NCBI RefSeq assembly: GCF_001552555.1
Contig: NZ_BCRK01000010.1
Span: 1 to 64,000 of the forward strand
Direction: 5' to 3'
DNA from: Nocardiopsis trehalosi NBRC 14201
GTDB lineage: Bacteria; Actinomycetota; Actinomycetes; Streptosporangiales; Streptosporangiaceae
DNA: 64,000 nucleotides
This document shows positions 24,828 to 33,978 of this stretch, in pieces. The notes under the pieces are model-generated. The model saw only the letters and a program-made list of their open reading frames with translations. It made no database searches and had not been told where the DNA came from. Positions within the stretch are counted from its first letter, which is position 1. Every line of letters begins with the position of its first letter. Both the position numbers and the translations under genes were made by a program.

Positions 24828-27152
24828 TCAGCGGTCGTCGTGGATGAGGCCGGTTGCGGGCGAGGAGGGGGCGTGCCTGCGGGCGGCGGTGCGGACCTGG
24901 GTGGCGCGGCCGGGGATGAGCGGGGCGAGCGGCCGGGTGCGCAGGGTGGCGGCGGGTTGCTCCTTGGCTCCGACGAGGGGACGCACGGCGGCCTGGTACG
25001 CGCCCAGGTGCGTGAGGTCGTAGGCGCGCAGCGAGGGCAGGGTGTGGTCTTCGAGCTGGGCCGCGTCGTCCGGCGAGCAGGTGAAGTAGATCTTGGTGCG
25101 GGCGTTCGCCGACAGCGCCTTGCGCAGGTCGCCCGGGAGCTGGCCGAGTTCCTGGTGGGCCAGGGTGAGGCCGAGGTGGTAGCCGCGGGCCTCGGCGAGC
25201 ATGTCGGCGAGGCTGCCCGGCATGTTGAGGAAGTTGTGGCACTCGTCGATGTAGGCGGCCACGTCCGCCCGCCGCTGCTCCTGCTGGTGGACGCGGGCGG
25301 TGACGGTCTGCCACGTCGCGGCCAGGGCGAAGGAGCCGATGAGCGAGCTGGTGTCCTCGCCGAGGCGGCCCTTGGGCAGGCGCATCAGCACGAGGCCGCC
25401 GGTGTCGAACAGCTCGGCCAGGTCGATGGTGGAGGGCCCGGAGGCGATCACCTGGCGGACCCAGGGGCGCAGCAGCGCGGTGCGCAGCTTGTTGAGGACG
25501 GGGCCGGTGGCGGCGGAGCGCGCGGAAAGGCTCAGGCCGCTGTACCAATTCCAGAAGTCGTTCAGGGCCTCGTCCCGCCGGCATCCCGCGGTGAGGCGGC
25601 GGCGGAGGTCGTCGTCGGTGAGGAGCCGGGGGATGTGGCCGAGGGTGAGGTGGGGATCCCGGGCGCGGGTGAGGGTGAGGGTGGCGGCGCGCAGGATGTC
25701 GTCGGTGCGCGGCCCCCACCACTGGGCGTAGATGCGGTGGAAGATGCCGGTGACGGTGTCGCTGGTGACGTCGGGGTCGCCGCCGTGCAGCAGGTTCAAC
25801 CGCGGCGGCGGGGCGTTGTCGTCGGGGTCGAACAGGACCACCCGGTCGACGGCCTGCTCCGGCAGGCGGGCCAGGACGTCGCTGATCAGGTCGCCGCGCG
25901 GGTCGATCACCAGCGCGGCGCGGCCGGCCTGGGCGTCTTGGAGGACGAGGTTGGCGAGCAGCGTGGACTTCCCGGAGCCGGTCTTGCCCAGAACGTGGGT
26001 GTGCTGGCGGGACTCGGCCACACCGACGGCGATGCCGCGCGCCGCCCCGGTGTCGGCTTCACCGAGAAGCCGGGTGTGCTCTCCACCGGAAGGGATGGTT
26101 GGCGAGGGAGCGATTCGTCGGGCTCCCGCGCGAGCAAGCCCCGGAACGCACGTGTCGGTGGGCAGGTGGGCGACGGCGGCGAGTTCGGGCACCGACAGCA
26201 GGTAGCCGCGGGCGAGGTAGCGGTGGCGCGCCCACAGCCGGGGCTTCCACATCCGGACGCGGCGCAGGTGGTTGGTGCCGGAGCTGAAGGCCGCGAAGGC
26301 GCCGGCGACGCCGGCGGCGCGTCCGCGCAGCCGTTCGCGGGCCTGCTCGGTGCCGGTACCGGTGCTGAGGAGGTAGCTGATGTGGCAGGCCAGTCGGGGG
26401 GAGGCCGCCTTGGTCAGGATCTGGCGGATGTTGTCGCCGGCGTCGGGCCACGTGTGGCCCGGGGTGCGGGCGGGCTGGGGGGCGAGGGCGTCGAGCAGCA
26501 GGGCGGCGCTGCCGGTGGAACGGCGGATGTGGGCGGCGGCCTGGCGGGCGCGGGCGGTGCGTCGCCCGGTGGCGGGCCGGGCGCACACGCGCACGCTCAC
26601 CTGCTGGTCGGGGTCCAGGTCGGTGACCGCGCCCAGCAGCGCGCGCAGCGGGTCGTCGGTGAAGCGGGTGCGCAGCGGGTACTCGTCGCCGCGGGCCAGG
26701 CGCAGCCACCCCCCGGTCTGTGCCGCACCGGTCTCCAAGGACGGAGCGTCGGGCCTGGTGCGGGTGGTGGCGCCCGGCCAGGCGGCGGCGACGGCCCGTT
26801 CCACCACGCCGGGCGGGACCGCGCCGGGAACCCAGATGTGGACCCGGATACCGGCGGCGGTGGCGGTGTACTCCCACGCCAGGTGCGGTTGGTCGAAGGG
26901 GCGGCGCCAGCGGGGCCTGAGCAGGCCGATGGTGTGGGTCCAGAAGGCGTGCGCGGAGTCGAGGGTGGCCTCGGGCGGCGCCAGGATCTCCACCAGGCGG
27001 GCGTCGCGGTGCAGGCGGCGATGGCGCAGCAGGCGGACCCCGAGGACGCCGACCACGTACCCGATCGCGGTGAGTGCGGCGGCGGTCAGCACCGGTTCCC
27101 AGAGCCCGGCGAGCACCTGCCCCGGGACGGCGGTCGGCCACGGTCCGTTCAC
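24828..27152 (-). CDS. VirD4/TraG-like coupling ATPase
   Basis: This 774-aa protein has two N-terminal hydrophobic stretches (near residues 20-45). A large extracytoplasmic or accessory region follows, then an AAA+ motor with Walker A LGKTGSGKST at about residues 388-397 and Walker B ALVIDPRGD. A TraM-recognition-like C-terminal half contains AAYIDECHNFLN and LTLAHQELGQLPGDL. Coupling proteins of this class present DNA to the type IV channel. The GTG start overlaps the VirB4 stop as GTGA. Confidence 0.85.
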   Translation of the reverse strand: MNGPWPTAVPGQVLAGLWEPVLTAAALTAIGYVVGVLGVRLLRHRRLHRDARLVEILAPPEATLDSAHAFWTHTIGLLRPRWRRPFDQPHLAWEYTATAAGIRVHIWVPGAVPPGVVERAVAAAWPGATTRTRPDAPSLETGAAQTGGWLRLARGDEYPLRTRFTDDPLRALLGAVTDLDPDQQVSVRVCARPATGRRTARARQAAAHIRRSTGSAALLLDALAPQPARTPGHTWPDAGDNIRQILTKAASPRLACHISYLLSTGTGTEQARERLRGRAAGVAGAFAAFSSGTNHLRRVRMWKPRLWARHRYLARGYLLSVPELAAVAHLPTDTCVPGLARAGARRIAPSPTIPSGGEHTRLLGEADTGAARGIAVGVAESRQHTHVLGKTGSGKSTLLANLVLQDAQAGRAALVIDPRGDLISDVLARLPEQAVDRVVLFDPDDNAPPPRLNLLHGGDPDVTSDTVTGIFHRIYAQWWGPRTDDILRAATLTLTRARDPHLTLGHIPRLLTDDDLRRRLTAGCRRDEALNDFWNWYSGLSLSARSAATGPVLNKLRTALLRPWVRQVIASGPSTIDLAELFDTGGLVLMRLPKGRLGEDTSSLIGSFALAATWQTVTARVHQQEQRRADVAAYIDECHNFLNMPGSLADMLAEARGYHLGLTLAHQELGQLPGDLRKALSANARTKIYFTCSPDDAAQLEDHTLPSLRAYDLTHLGAYQAAVRPLVGAKEQPAATLRTRPLAPLIPGRATQVRTAARRHAPSSPATGLIHDDR

Positions 27153-28945
27153 CGCTCCGGCCCGTCGAAGAGCGCTTCCTCGCCGTCGGGGCCGCCGGCG
27201 TGGCGGTGGAGGGCGGCGAGTTGGGCGGGGTCGGAGGTAATGAGCGCGTCCTCCTGCGGGGAGGCCAGGGCGCGGAAGCCGACCCGCTGGTTCCCGGCGA
27301 GCAGGAGGGCTTCACCGCGTTGGGCGGTGGAGACGATCTGGCGTTCGCCGTGGGAGAGCTGGAAGGCGTCGGTGACGGCGTCCAGGTTCTGCGGGGCCTG
27401 CCTCAAGAGGATCTGGGTGGCGGCGTTGGCGGCTATGGAGCGCCCCAGGTCGGTGGCGAGGACGTCGCCGACGTCCTGGGTGACCAAGGTGAGTCCGGCC
27501 CAGTGCTTGCGGGCGGCTTTGGCGAACCGGTAGAGGTACTTCGCCCCCACCGGGTTCTGCAGGAGCAGCCACCCCTCGTCCACCGTGATCATGCGCGGGC
27601 GGCGCTGGGCCGGGTCGGTGATGGTGCGCCACAGGGCGTCCAGGGCGAGCAGCAGTCCGGCGGTCTTGACCTCGTCGGGCAGGTGGCGCAGGCACACCAC
27701 GCTGAGGTGGCCGTCGAAGCGGCCGGTGGTGGGGCCGTCGAACAGGTCGGCGTGGGAGCCGGTGACGTAAGGGGCGAGCTTGGCCGCCAGCTCTCGCCCT
27801 TCCTTGTCGGTATCGGCGTCCAGGGCGGTGGCGAGGTCGGCCAGCAACGGCGGGGTGCGGTTCCAGGTACGGGGGTCGCGGGTGATGCCGACGGCGGCGT
27901 AGGCGGTGAGGATGGCCCGGTCCAGGGCGCCGGTCTCGTGGGGGGTCAACGCGCCGACCATGGCCGCGATCAGGGTGTGCAGGAACAGGGCCCGGTGGGT
28001 GAACGCCTGGGCGTCGCCGTCGGCGGGCAGGTCGAGGGGGTTGATCCGGCCCTCCGGCGTGCCGAGCGGGATGCGGACGCCTCCCACGGCTTCGGCCAGG
28101 CGCGCGTACTCGTCTTCGGGGTCGATGACCGCGACGTCGACGCCCGCCATGAGGGAGCGCAGGATCTCCAGTTTGGCCAGGTAGGACTTGCCCGCCCCGG
28201 AGCGGGCGAGGATCACGGCGTTGTGGTTGTCCAGGCCGCCGCAGAACCGGTCCCACAGCACCAGGCCGGTCGAGTGGGTGTTGGCGCCGTAGACGACCGC
28301 GGTCTCGCCCAGTTCCGCGTCGAGTTCGGGGGAGGTGAAGGGCAGGGCGGCGGCGATGGCGTCGGTGTCCATGGTGCGGCCCATGGCCAGGGTGTCGGTT
28401 CCCAGCGGGAGGGTGGCGATCCAGCCCTGGAGGCTGCGGAACGTCGCCGGTGCGGTGTCGACCAGCATGGACGACGCCAGCGCTCGGACGTAGGCGAGCT
28501 CAGTGTCCAGGGCGGCGGGGTCGGGGGCGTGGACGGTGAGGTAGAAGGCGAGGCGGAAGAGTCGGGAGCACCCGGTGGCGATGCGTTCGGCGAGGTCGCC
28601 GGCGTCGGCGGTCGCGGCGGTCTGGAGGGGGTCCTCCACCCGGCCGCGGGTGGCGTCCAGGCGCCACGCCGATTCCAGGCGGGCGCGGCGCTTGCGCAGG
28701 CGGGAGGCGGCGATCCCGGCGGGCACGGGCAGGATGTGCAGGGCGGCGTCCATGCGCCCGGGGTAGTGCAGCAGCGGTTCCGCCCACCCGGCGTGGACGT
28801 CGCGGGGATATCCGGTGACGATGAGCGTCTGGCACACCCCGCCCTCGACGGACAGGCGCCTCGCGCCGATCTCCACGGCCGGGCCGCCCAGCTCCGTCGA
28901 CTCCCCCTTCGCGGGCTTCCACAGGCGGTGCACGGGTCGCCTCAC
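27149..28945 (-). CDS. VirB4-like conjugation ATPase
   Basis: This 598-aa protein has Walker A (ARSGAGKSYLAKLE) around residues 247-254, Walker B (VAVIDPEDEYARL) and a second Asp/Glu box (RMITVDEGWLLLQ). A C-terminal TQDVGDVL block is conserved in VirB4/TraE proteins. The GTG start is set by the GTGA overlap with the PrgI gene. It energises assembly of the type IV channel at the inner membrane. Confidence 0.9.
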   Translation of the reverse strand: MRRPVHRLWKPAKGESTELGGPAVEIGARRLSVEGGVCQTLIVTGYPRDVHAGWAEPLLHYPGRMDAALHILPVPAGIAASRLRKRRARLESAWRLDATRGRVEDPLQTAATADAGDLAERIATGCSRLFRLAFYLTVHAPDPAALDTELAYVRALASSMLVDTAPATFRSLQGWIATLPLGTDTLAMGRTMDTDAIAAALPFTSPELDAELGETAVVYGANTHSTGLVLWDRFCGGLDNHNAVILARSGAGKSYLAKLEILRSLMAGVDVAVIDPEDEYARLAEAVGGVRIPLGTPEGRINPLDLPADGDAQAFTHRALFLHTLIAAMVGALTPHETGALDRAILTAYAAVGITRDPRTWNRTPPLLADLATALDADTDKEGRELAAKLAPYVTGSHADLFDGPTTGRFDGHLSVVCLRHLPDEVKTAGLLLALDALWRTITDPAQRRPRMITVDEGWLLLQNPVGAKYLYRFAKAARKHWAGLTLVTQDVGDVLATDLGRSIAANAATQILLRQAPQNLDAVTDAFQLSHGERQIVSTAQRGEALLLAGNQRVGFRALASPQEDALITSDPAQLAALHRHAGGPDGEEALFDGPER

Positions 28946-29853
28946 CCCTCTTCCGGGGCCGTGTCGGCGGGCGTGCTGTAGGCGGGGGCGAAGCAGGAGC
29001 GGATGACCTGCTCGCAGGTCTCCCGGTCGCAGACGTCGGCGCGGATGCCGATCCCGCCCAGGGCCGCGGCCAGGGTGTCCGCCGCGCGGATCGCACCGGC
29101 CGCGGAACGCGCACCGCGCGCGCCGGTGGTCACCACGACCAGGACGCGGCGCTGGGTGAGTTCCCGGTGGTCCTGGAGCTCGTCCAGGAAGTCCGCGTGG
29201 TCGAGGGCGGCCTCCTCCAGGCCGGGGTGGGGCAGGCGGGGGGCGTCGGCGCGGAGTCGCCGGGTGAGAGGGGCGAGGTCGAAGGCGCGGCCTTGGACGA
29301 TGATCTGCACGGGGTCGCTCAGCGAGTCGAGGACCGCGGCGAAGGCGGTGATCATGGAGTCCTGTTCGCGGCCGGAGGCCAGGTGGAAGTTCACCGTGGA
29401 GCAGGCGATGATCGCCGCGTGGCGCTCCCCGAGGTCGATGGCGCCCTCGTCGGTGATCGCCGAAGCGGGCAGCCGCAGCGGATGCAGCCGTGGCCCGCGA
29501 GGGGCCTTGGGCGCCCACCACGGGATGTCCGGCAGCCCGTCGGGGGCGCCCACCCGGCGCTTTCCCGAGCCCGCCCACCGCAGAGCGGACCAGGCGAGGC
29601 GGTCGATGCCGGTGCCGTCGCGCTGGGCGAGGGCGACCACCAGCGCCACGGCGGCGACCGGGACCGTGCACCCGGCCAGCACCGCCGGCTCGACGGTGTC
29701 CTTGAGCAGGAGGAAGCCGGCCCACAGGGCGAGCAGCACCGGGGTCAGGATGAGGAGCTGGCGTCCGCTCAGCCCGAAGGCGAGGGGTTCGGGCCGGTCG
29801 ATGTCGGCGGGGATGCGGGCCCGCCACTGCGAAGCCTCGTCGGCTGCGACCAC
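28942..29853 (-). CDS. PrgI-family conjugation membrane protein
   Basis: This 303-aa protein has two adjacent helices near residues 32-74 (LILTPVLLALWAGFLLL; VAAVALVVALAQRDG) after an IPADIDRPEP leader, the hallmark of PrgI. The C-terminal ~200 aa is cytoplasmic and resembles the N-terminal region of VirB4-type proteins (AIIACSTVNFHLASGREQDS). The GTG start has AGGAAGGA upstream. The order PrgI then VirB4 is standard in Gram-positive T4SS. Confidence 0.85.
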   Translation of the reverse strand: MVAADEASQWRARIPADIDRPEPLAFGLSGRQLLILTPVLLALWAGFLLLKDTVEPAVLAGCTVPVAAVALVVALAQRDGTGIDRLAWSALRWAGSGKRRVGAPDGLPDIPWWAPKAPRGPRLHPLRLPASAITDEGAIDLGERHAAIIACSTVNFHLASGREQDSMITAFAAVLDSLSDPVQIIVQGRAFDLAPLTRRLRADAPRLPHPGLEEAALDHADFLDELQDHRELTQRRVLVVVTTGARGARSAAGAIRAADTLAAALGGIGIRADVCDRETCEQVIRSCFAPAYSTPADTAPEEG

Positions 29854-29855
29854 GG

Positions 29856-31706
29856 TCAGTCCTTCCTGCGCGGTTTCCGGGTGGAGGTGGTGAAGGGCAG
29901 GCCGCGTTGCACCCAGTGCTTCCTGGGGTTGGGGAACAGGCTCCGCTGCCCTTTCAGCCGCGGCGGTGCCGTGGGCGGTGGCGCGTCGAAGACCTCACCG
30001 AGGCGCTGGCCCCGGGGCCGACCGGGGTGGCGCTGGGGTGGCGGGGTGGGCAGGACGCCTTGGCGCCACCGCTGCGCCACCGGCTGCTGCTGGGCCGGGC
30101 CGGGCGGGGTGATGGGGCGGAACAGCTCCTGCTGCTCACCGCGCGGTCGGCGGGGGAACCGGCCGTCGCCGAGCGACGGACGGGGCGGAGTCCCCGGGTG
30201 GGGGCGGGGCGGCGGTGGGTCGCCTGGGTCGGGGGCAGCGGGCAGCGCGCGGGGTCCGGTGATCTGGCGCCTCGCCGAGGTGGGCACCGCCCCGGGAACG
30301 GGCGGTTCGGAGCGATGCCGGTACCACCAGATGTTGGGCTGCAGCGGCTGCACCCCGGTGCCCGGGGCAGCGCCCACGGCGGCGCGGGGGCGCCCGCCCA
30401 CACCGGTCGGTCGTAGCCGGGTGAGGGTGGCCCGCGCGCCGGGGCGCCGGGCGGCTGAACCCATGTGGACCGGTTCGCCGCCGCGCAACCGCAGCCCCTT
30501 GATGCCCCGGTACAGCAGCATCATCGCCACCGTCCGCCCCAGCCCCACGATCGGCGAGGCCCCCAGGCGCGGCGACCACACCAGTTTCCAGATCCAGAAC
30601 GGTATGCGGATCTGCAGGTAGAGCATCACCAGGAACAGGATCAGGCTGTAGAACACCCCGCCGGTCCCTGTGGCGCCCTGCGCGGTGGCGACCATCAGGC
30701 GCGAGGCCACCATCGCCGAAGGGCCCACCGCCGCGCCCGGAACCGGGCCGGCTCCGGCCTCCAGGCCCTCGAAGCTGCCGAAGTAGGTGAACTGGCCTTC
30801 GAAGAACAGCCGCATGAACGCGATGAAGGCGATCGACTGGCAGATCGGCACCGCGCACAGCCCGACCATCGACCGCCACCACAGCTCCGCCAGCCGGTTG
30901 GTGGCGGGCACGGCGTGGAACATCAGCAGCAGCGGCGCGGCGATCACCAGCACGATCGACAACACGATGCGCACCATGTCCATCACCGCCCACACCACCA
31001 GAAGGACCACGGCGGCCACCAGCAGCAGCAGGATGAACACCACCGCTTCCATCAGCAGCACGTCCATACGCTCGTGCAGGTTGCGCGCCGCCTCCTCGGG
31101 ATTGACGCCGTCGGAGGCCACGGCGGCGGAGACGCCGTTGGCCGCGGTGAACATCTCCTCCACGATCCACAGGGAGAAGTTGGAGGCGGCGAAGGCGAAC
31201 ACGATCCGGCCCAGCACCTCGCCGGCGCCGGAGCGTTTCTGCCACGTCTCCTGGCCCATCACCACGGCGCCGCCGATCATGACCAGCAGCACGAACAGGG
31301 TGTTGGAGGTGATGAGGACCCCGCGCCACAGCTCTTCGACGCCATCGGTGGGCATGGGGACGCGGAACGCCTGCTTCGCCAGCCATCCGAACAGCGGGTT
31401 CAGCGCGTCGGAGACCAGGTCGTGGAACCAGTTGGAGACGTGGCAGGACACCTCCAGCATCCCGCAGTCCAGCGGGCCGCCCTCGGCCTCCTCGGCAGGC
31501 TCCGGCTCCGGTTGGTCCTCCGGGTCGGGAGGTGGCGGTCCCGGGGACGGGTCGGGCTCGGGGAACTCGGGTTCGGGTTCGGGCGGTGGGGGCGGGGAGG
31601 GTTCGGGTCCCGGTTCGATCGGGCCCGGCTGCGGCGGCTCGGGCTCCGGCGGCCGCGGGGCCGGGCCGGGCTGCACGTCGGGCTCGGGGAGGGCGGGCAG
31701 CGGCAT
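29856..31706 (-). CDS. VirB6/TrbL-like polytopic channel protein with proline-rich ends
   Basis: The protein has 616 aa. The first ~75 residues are a Pro/Glu/Asp repeat tract (for example PEPEPPQPGPIEPGPEPSP). A Cys-bearing segment (LDCGMLEVSCHVSNW) follows, then about six membrane helices between roughly residues 110 and 430, including VFILLLLVAAVVLLVVWAVM. The last ~170 residues are basic and Pro-rich (RPRGEQQELFRPITPPGPAQ). The ATG has GGGGAAG upstream. The topology fits VirB6/TrbL channel subunits. The proline tract may span the thick actinobacterial wall. Confidence 0.8.
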   Translation of the reverse strand: MPLPALPEPDVQPGPAPRPPEPEPPQPGPIEPGPEPSPPPPPEPEPEFPEPDPSPGPPPPDPEDQPEPEPAEEAEGGPLDCGMLEVSCHVSNWFHDLVSDALNPLFGWLAKQAFRVPMPTDGVEELWRGVLITSNTLFVLLVMIGGAVVMGQETWQKRSGAGEVLGRIVFAFAASNFSLWIVEEMFTAANGVSAAVASDGVNPEEAARNLHERMDVLLMEAVVFILLLLVAAVVLLVVWAVMDMVRIVLSIVLVIAAPLLLMFHAVPATNRLAELWWRSMVGLCAVPICQSIAFIAFMRLFFEGQFTYFGSFEGLEAGAGPVPGAAVGPSAMVASRLMVATAQGATGTGGVFYSLILFLVMLYLQIRIPFWIWKLVWSPRLGASPIVGLGRTVAMMLLYRGIKGLRLRGGEPVHMGSAARRPGARATLTRLRPTGVGGRPRAAVGAAPGTGVQPLQPNIWWYRHRSEPPVPGAVPTSARRQITGPRALPAAPDPGDPPPPRPHPGTPPRPSLGDGRFPRRPRGEQQELFRPITPPGPAQQQPVAQRWRQGVLPTPPPQRHPGRPRGQRLGEVFDAPPPTAPPRLKGQRSLFPNPRKHWVQRGLPFTTSTRKPRRKD

Positions 31707-31708
31707 GC

Positions 31709-32107
31709 TCACTTCCCCGCGCCTTTGACGATGTAATCCAGAACCACCATCAGCGCCGTGGCCAGGATCGCGATGCCGTAGCCCACGGCTGCGCCGCCCA
31801 GCGCCTTCTTCGCCCGGTCGATCTCGCTGGGGTCGCCGCCGGCCAGCATCCACCGCAGTCCCCCGACGGTAAGCAGCAGCGTCGCGAACGCCGAAGCCAA
31901 GGCGATGATGACGTTGCGCAGGCGCTCCACCACCTCTTCGAGGTCCGCGGTGGACTGGCCCGCCGGGTCTTCGCCTTGGGCCCAGGCGGCCTCCCCCAGC
32001 CCGGCGGCCACCCAGCCCGCGGCGGCGATACCGGCCACGGCCGCGACCACGGCGGCCCGCCGCCGCGCCTCCGGCTTCGGGTCCGCCCGCCCGTTCTCCA
32101 CCGCCAC
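31709..32107 (-). CDS. VirB2/TrbC-like pilin-type subunit
   Basis: This 132-aa protein has a basic head, then a signal-like helix ending AAWAQ (probable cleavage after AWA). Two hydrophobic helices follow (LRNVIIALASAFATLLLTVG; GGAAVGYGIAILATALMVVL) around a short basic loop (GGDPSEIDRAKKALGG), which is the TrbC/VirB2 pattern. A GTG at 32107 behind a GGGGGTGGGG stretch is chosen; the longer frame adds a non-hydrophobic leader. It stops 2 bases before the VirB6-like gene. Confidence 0.75.
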   Translation of the reverse strand: MAVENGRADPKPEARRRAAVVAAVAGIAAAGWVAAGLGEAAWAQGEDPAGQSTADLEEVVERLRNVIIALASAFATLLLTVGGLRWMLAGGDPSEIDRAKKALGGAAVGYGIAILATALMVVLDYIVKGAGK

Positions 32108-32276
32108 GCCCCACCCCCGCTCTCGCCGTGCCGTCCAGGTGAGTTCCGGGGCCGCGCCGCTCGTGCAGCGGGCGGGCTTCCCCCTCTCGGCATTCGGGTG
32201 ACAACCGACCGATCCCGTCAGGGCGAGTGACGAGTGGTCCCCCGTCGACCGCGGAGCGGCCCCGGAACTCAACCCC

Positions 32277-33092
32277 CTATGAAGCCCGCCCCAGCCCCGG
32301 GTGCGACACCGGCTCCTCGGAAGGCTGCAAGCCGACCACCTCGGCGCTTGTTGGCGAGTCCTGGGCGTCAGCGGAGCCGGCTGCGGTCACCCGGCCTTCA
32401 CGCACGGCCCGGGCCAACCGGGACTCGGCGCGTTCCCGCCGCTTGGCCGCGGTCTTGTAGGCGACCCCGAGGTCGGTGGCGATGCGGTGCAGCTCGGCGC
32501 CGTCCAGCCGGGACGCGCCGATCAGCTCCGCCTCGGACGCGCTGAGCACGCCCTGGTGGACCGCGTCGGCCAGGACCATGTCGGGGTGGCCCCACGGGCG
32601 GCGCGACATCCGCGCCTCCGGGACCTCCGCGCAGGGCTCGGGGCGCTCCGCCTCTCGGCGGCGGGCCTTCAGGCCGGCGCGCTGGGCCCGGCACCGCAGG
32701 TAGAACGCCAGGCGCGCGTAGGCCGGGTTGATCGTGCGCACGGCCTCCATGAACCCGATGAGGATCTCCGCCTCCACCTCCTCGACCCCCGAGGTACCGA
32801 GCCCACGGGTGGTCCGGGAGGCGACCGAACGCAGCCCCGGCATCCCCAACCCGATCGCCCCGACCATCCACTCCTGCGACACCCGCGCCGAGGCGAGCAC
32901 CCGCCGCCACACCCCGTCGCGCACCGCGTGCGGCGTCGCACGGTGCATCAGCACATCGCGCAGCTCCAGCAGGCTGAACTCCCGGTCCGCCAACCACCCA
33001 TCGGCCTCCCGCCCCTGCATGCGAAGCGCCTCCGGTGCCAGCCGCAGGAACTCCCGCTCGGCCGAGCGCAGCGGCGACGACATCTCCCCCAT
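32277..33092 (-). CDS. Sigma-factor-like regulator heading the conjugation operon
   Basis: This 271-aa protein has a C-terminal region resembling sigma-70 region 4: VLSASEAELIGASRLDGAEL, then HRIATDLGVAYKTAAKRRER. The middle (EEVEAEILIGFMEAVRTINP) resembles region 2 helices. GGGGGAG precedes the ATG. Proteins of this type sit at the head of actinobacterial T4SS clusters. It could direct or modulate transcription of the transfer genes, which run in the same direction from 170 bases downstream; this is inference. Confidence 0.65.
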   Translation of the reverse strand: MGEMSSPLRSAEREFLRLAPEALRMQGREADGWLADREFSLLELRDVLMHRATPHAVRDGVWRRVLASARVSQEWMVGAIGLGMPGLRSVASRTTRGLGTSGVEEVEAEILIGFMEAVRTINPAYARLAFYLRCRAQRAGLKARRREAERPEPCAEVPEARMSRRPWGHPDMVLADAVHQGVLSASEAELIGASRLDGAELHRIATDLGVAYKTAAKRRERAESRLARAVREGRVTAAGSADAQDSPTSAEVVGLQPSEEPVSHPGLGRAS

Positions 33093-33117
33093 CGCAGACT
33101 CCCCCTCGTGGTGACGT

Positions 33118-33127
33118 CGAACGTTCG
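33118..33127. promoter_or_regulatory. Palindrome upstream of the sigma-like gene
   Basis: A 10-bp perfect palindrome, CGAACGTTCG, lies 26 bases before the start codon. Its position fits an operator or autoregulatory site. It lacks the 4-nt spacer of a LexA box. Confidence 0.35.
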
Positions 33128-33437
33128 TCGACGCCGACCACGGAAGACGGGCCCGCTATCACCGAGCAGACGGGCGGCTGCCGCGCGACGACCCGAGAGC
33201 GGTCACACGGCTGACACGAAGCAACCGACCGCCGCCCGCGAAGAACCAGATATTCGCGTCGGCACCGCCGCCGCTGACAGCCTCATGACCACCCCCGTGT
33301 CAGCCCCGAGCACACCCGATGAGCTGCAAGAACACCCCAGGACCGCTGGCCGCGCACCACGCAGAAGCACCTCACTGCCACCGTCCCGCCATCCAGCTCG
33401 CTGAGACGCCCGGGGAAGAAACCCGAAAAGTGCTGGA

Positions 33438-33470
33438 GAAAAGCAAAGGGGGCGGGCCCCCGCCCGCCCC
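33438..33470 (-). terminator. Intrinsic terminator of the gene at 33.5 kb
   Basis: A 9-bp G/C stem (GGGGCGGGC / GCCCGCCCC, 4-nt loop) is followed on the minus strand by TTTGCTTTT. It lies 28 bases beyond the stop of the minus-strand gene. Confidence 0.85.
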
Positions 33471-33498
33471 ACATGCTGCTCCGCTACCCCCGTTAGCC

Positions 33499-33978
33499 TC
33501 AGGCCGCCACCGCGCGCCCCACCTCAACCTCCGCCGAAGCGACCTCGGCGAGCAGCCGCGACGCCGCCCCCACCGGATCACCCGCCGCCCAGACCACCTC
33601 CCGGCCATCCCGGCCGCGCCAGGTGAACGCCCCACCCCAGCACCACACCGTCACCCCGCCGGGCAGCGACAGCACCGACACCTTCGCATGCACCGCCCCG
33701 TACACCCGGACCAGCCCGCGACGCCGCAACTCCGCGAACAACGCCTGCGCCGACCCCACCGGATCGGACGGCCCAGCCATCTCCCGCCGAAGGGCAGACG
33801 ACGCCCGCCCCGTCGAAGCCGCCCGCCACCCTCCCATCGCGTCGGCGGCACCGCGCTGCGTCGGAACGGCCGCCACAACCGACCCCGCACCCCTGCGACG
33901 TCGCCCGCCGGCGCTGTAGGCACCCGCCGCCCCGCTAACGCCCCACGCCCCCGCCGACCGCGTCTCTGCCACCCGCAT
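33499..33978 (-). CDS. Hypothetical protein common to actinobacterial mobile elements
   Basis: This 159-aa protein has an N-terminal half that is disordered and Ala/Gly/Arg-rich. The C-terminal ~90 aa are compact: AQALFAELRRRGLVRVYGAV, a strand pair VTVWCWGGAFTWRGRDG, then AAGDPVGAASRLLAEV. Similar short domains occur in Streptomyces-type integrative elements, without known function. The ATG at 33976-33978 is chosen for the GGGGGAC upstream. Confidence 0.6.
   Translation of the reverse strand: MRVAETRSAGAWGVSGAAGAYSAGGRRRRGAGSVVAAVPTQRGAADAMGGWRAASTGRASSALRREMAGPSDPVGSAQALFAELRRRGLVRVYGAVHAKVSVLSLPGGVTVWCWGGAFTWRGRDGREVVWAAGDPVGAASRLLAEVASAEVEVGRAVAA

Noticed and set aside
24840-27533. Plus-strand open frame of about 900 codons opposite the coupling ATPase
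   Set aside because: Shadow of the VirD4-like gene: Gly/Ala/Val-rich with no ribosome binding site, a typical artefact of high-GC coding DNA. The same applies to long frames opposite 3.6-6.7, 9.9-12, 27-29 and 47.6-49.6 kb.
33118-33127. CGAACGTTCG considered as a LexA/SOS box
   Set aside because: The SOS box needs GAAC-N4-GTTC; here the half sites abut. Kept only as an unnamed palindrome.
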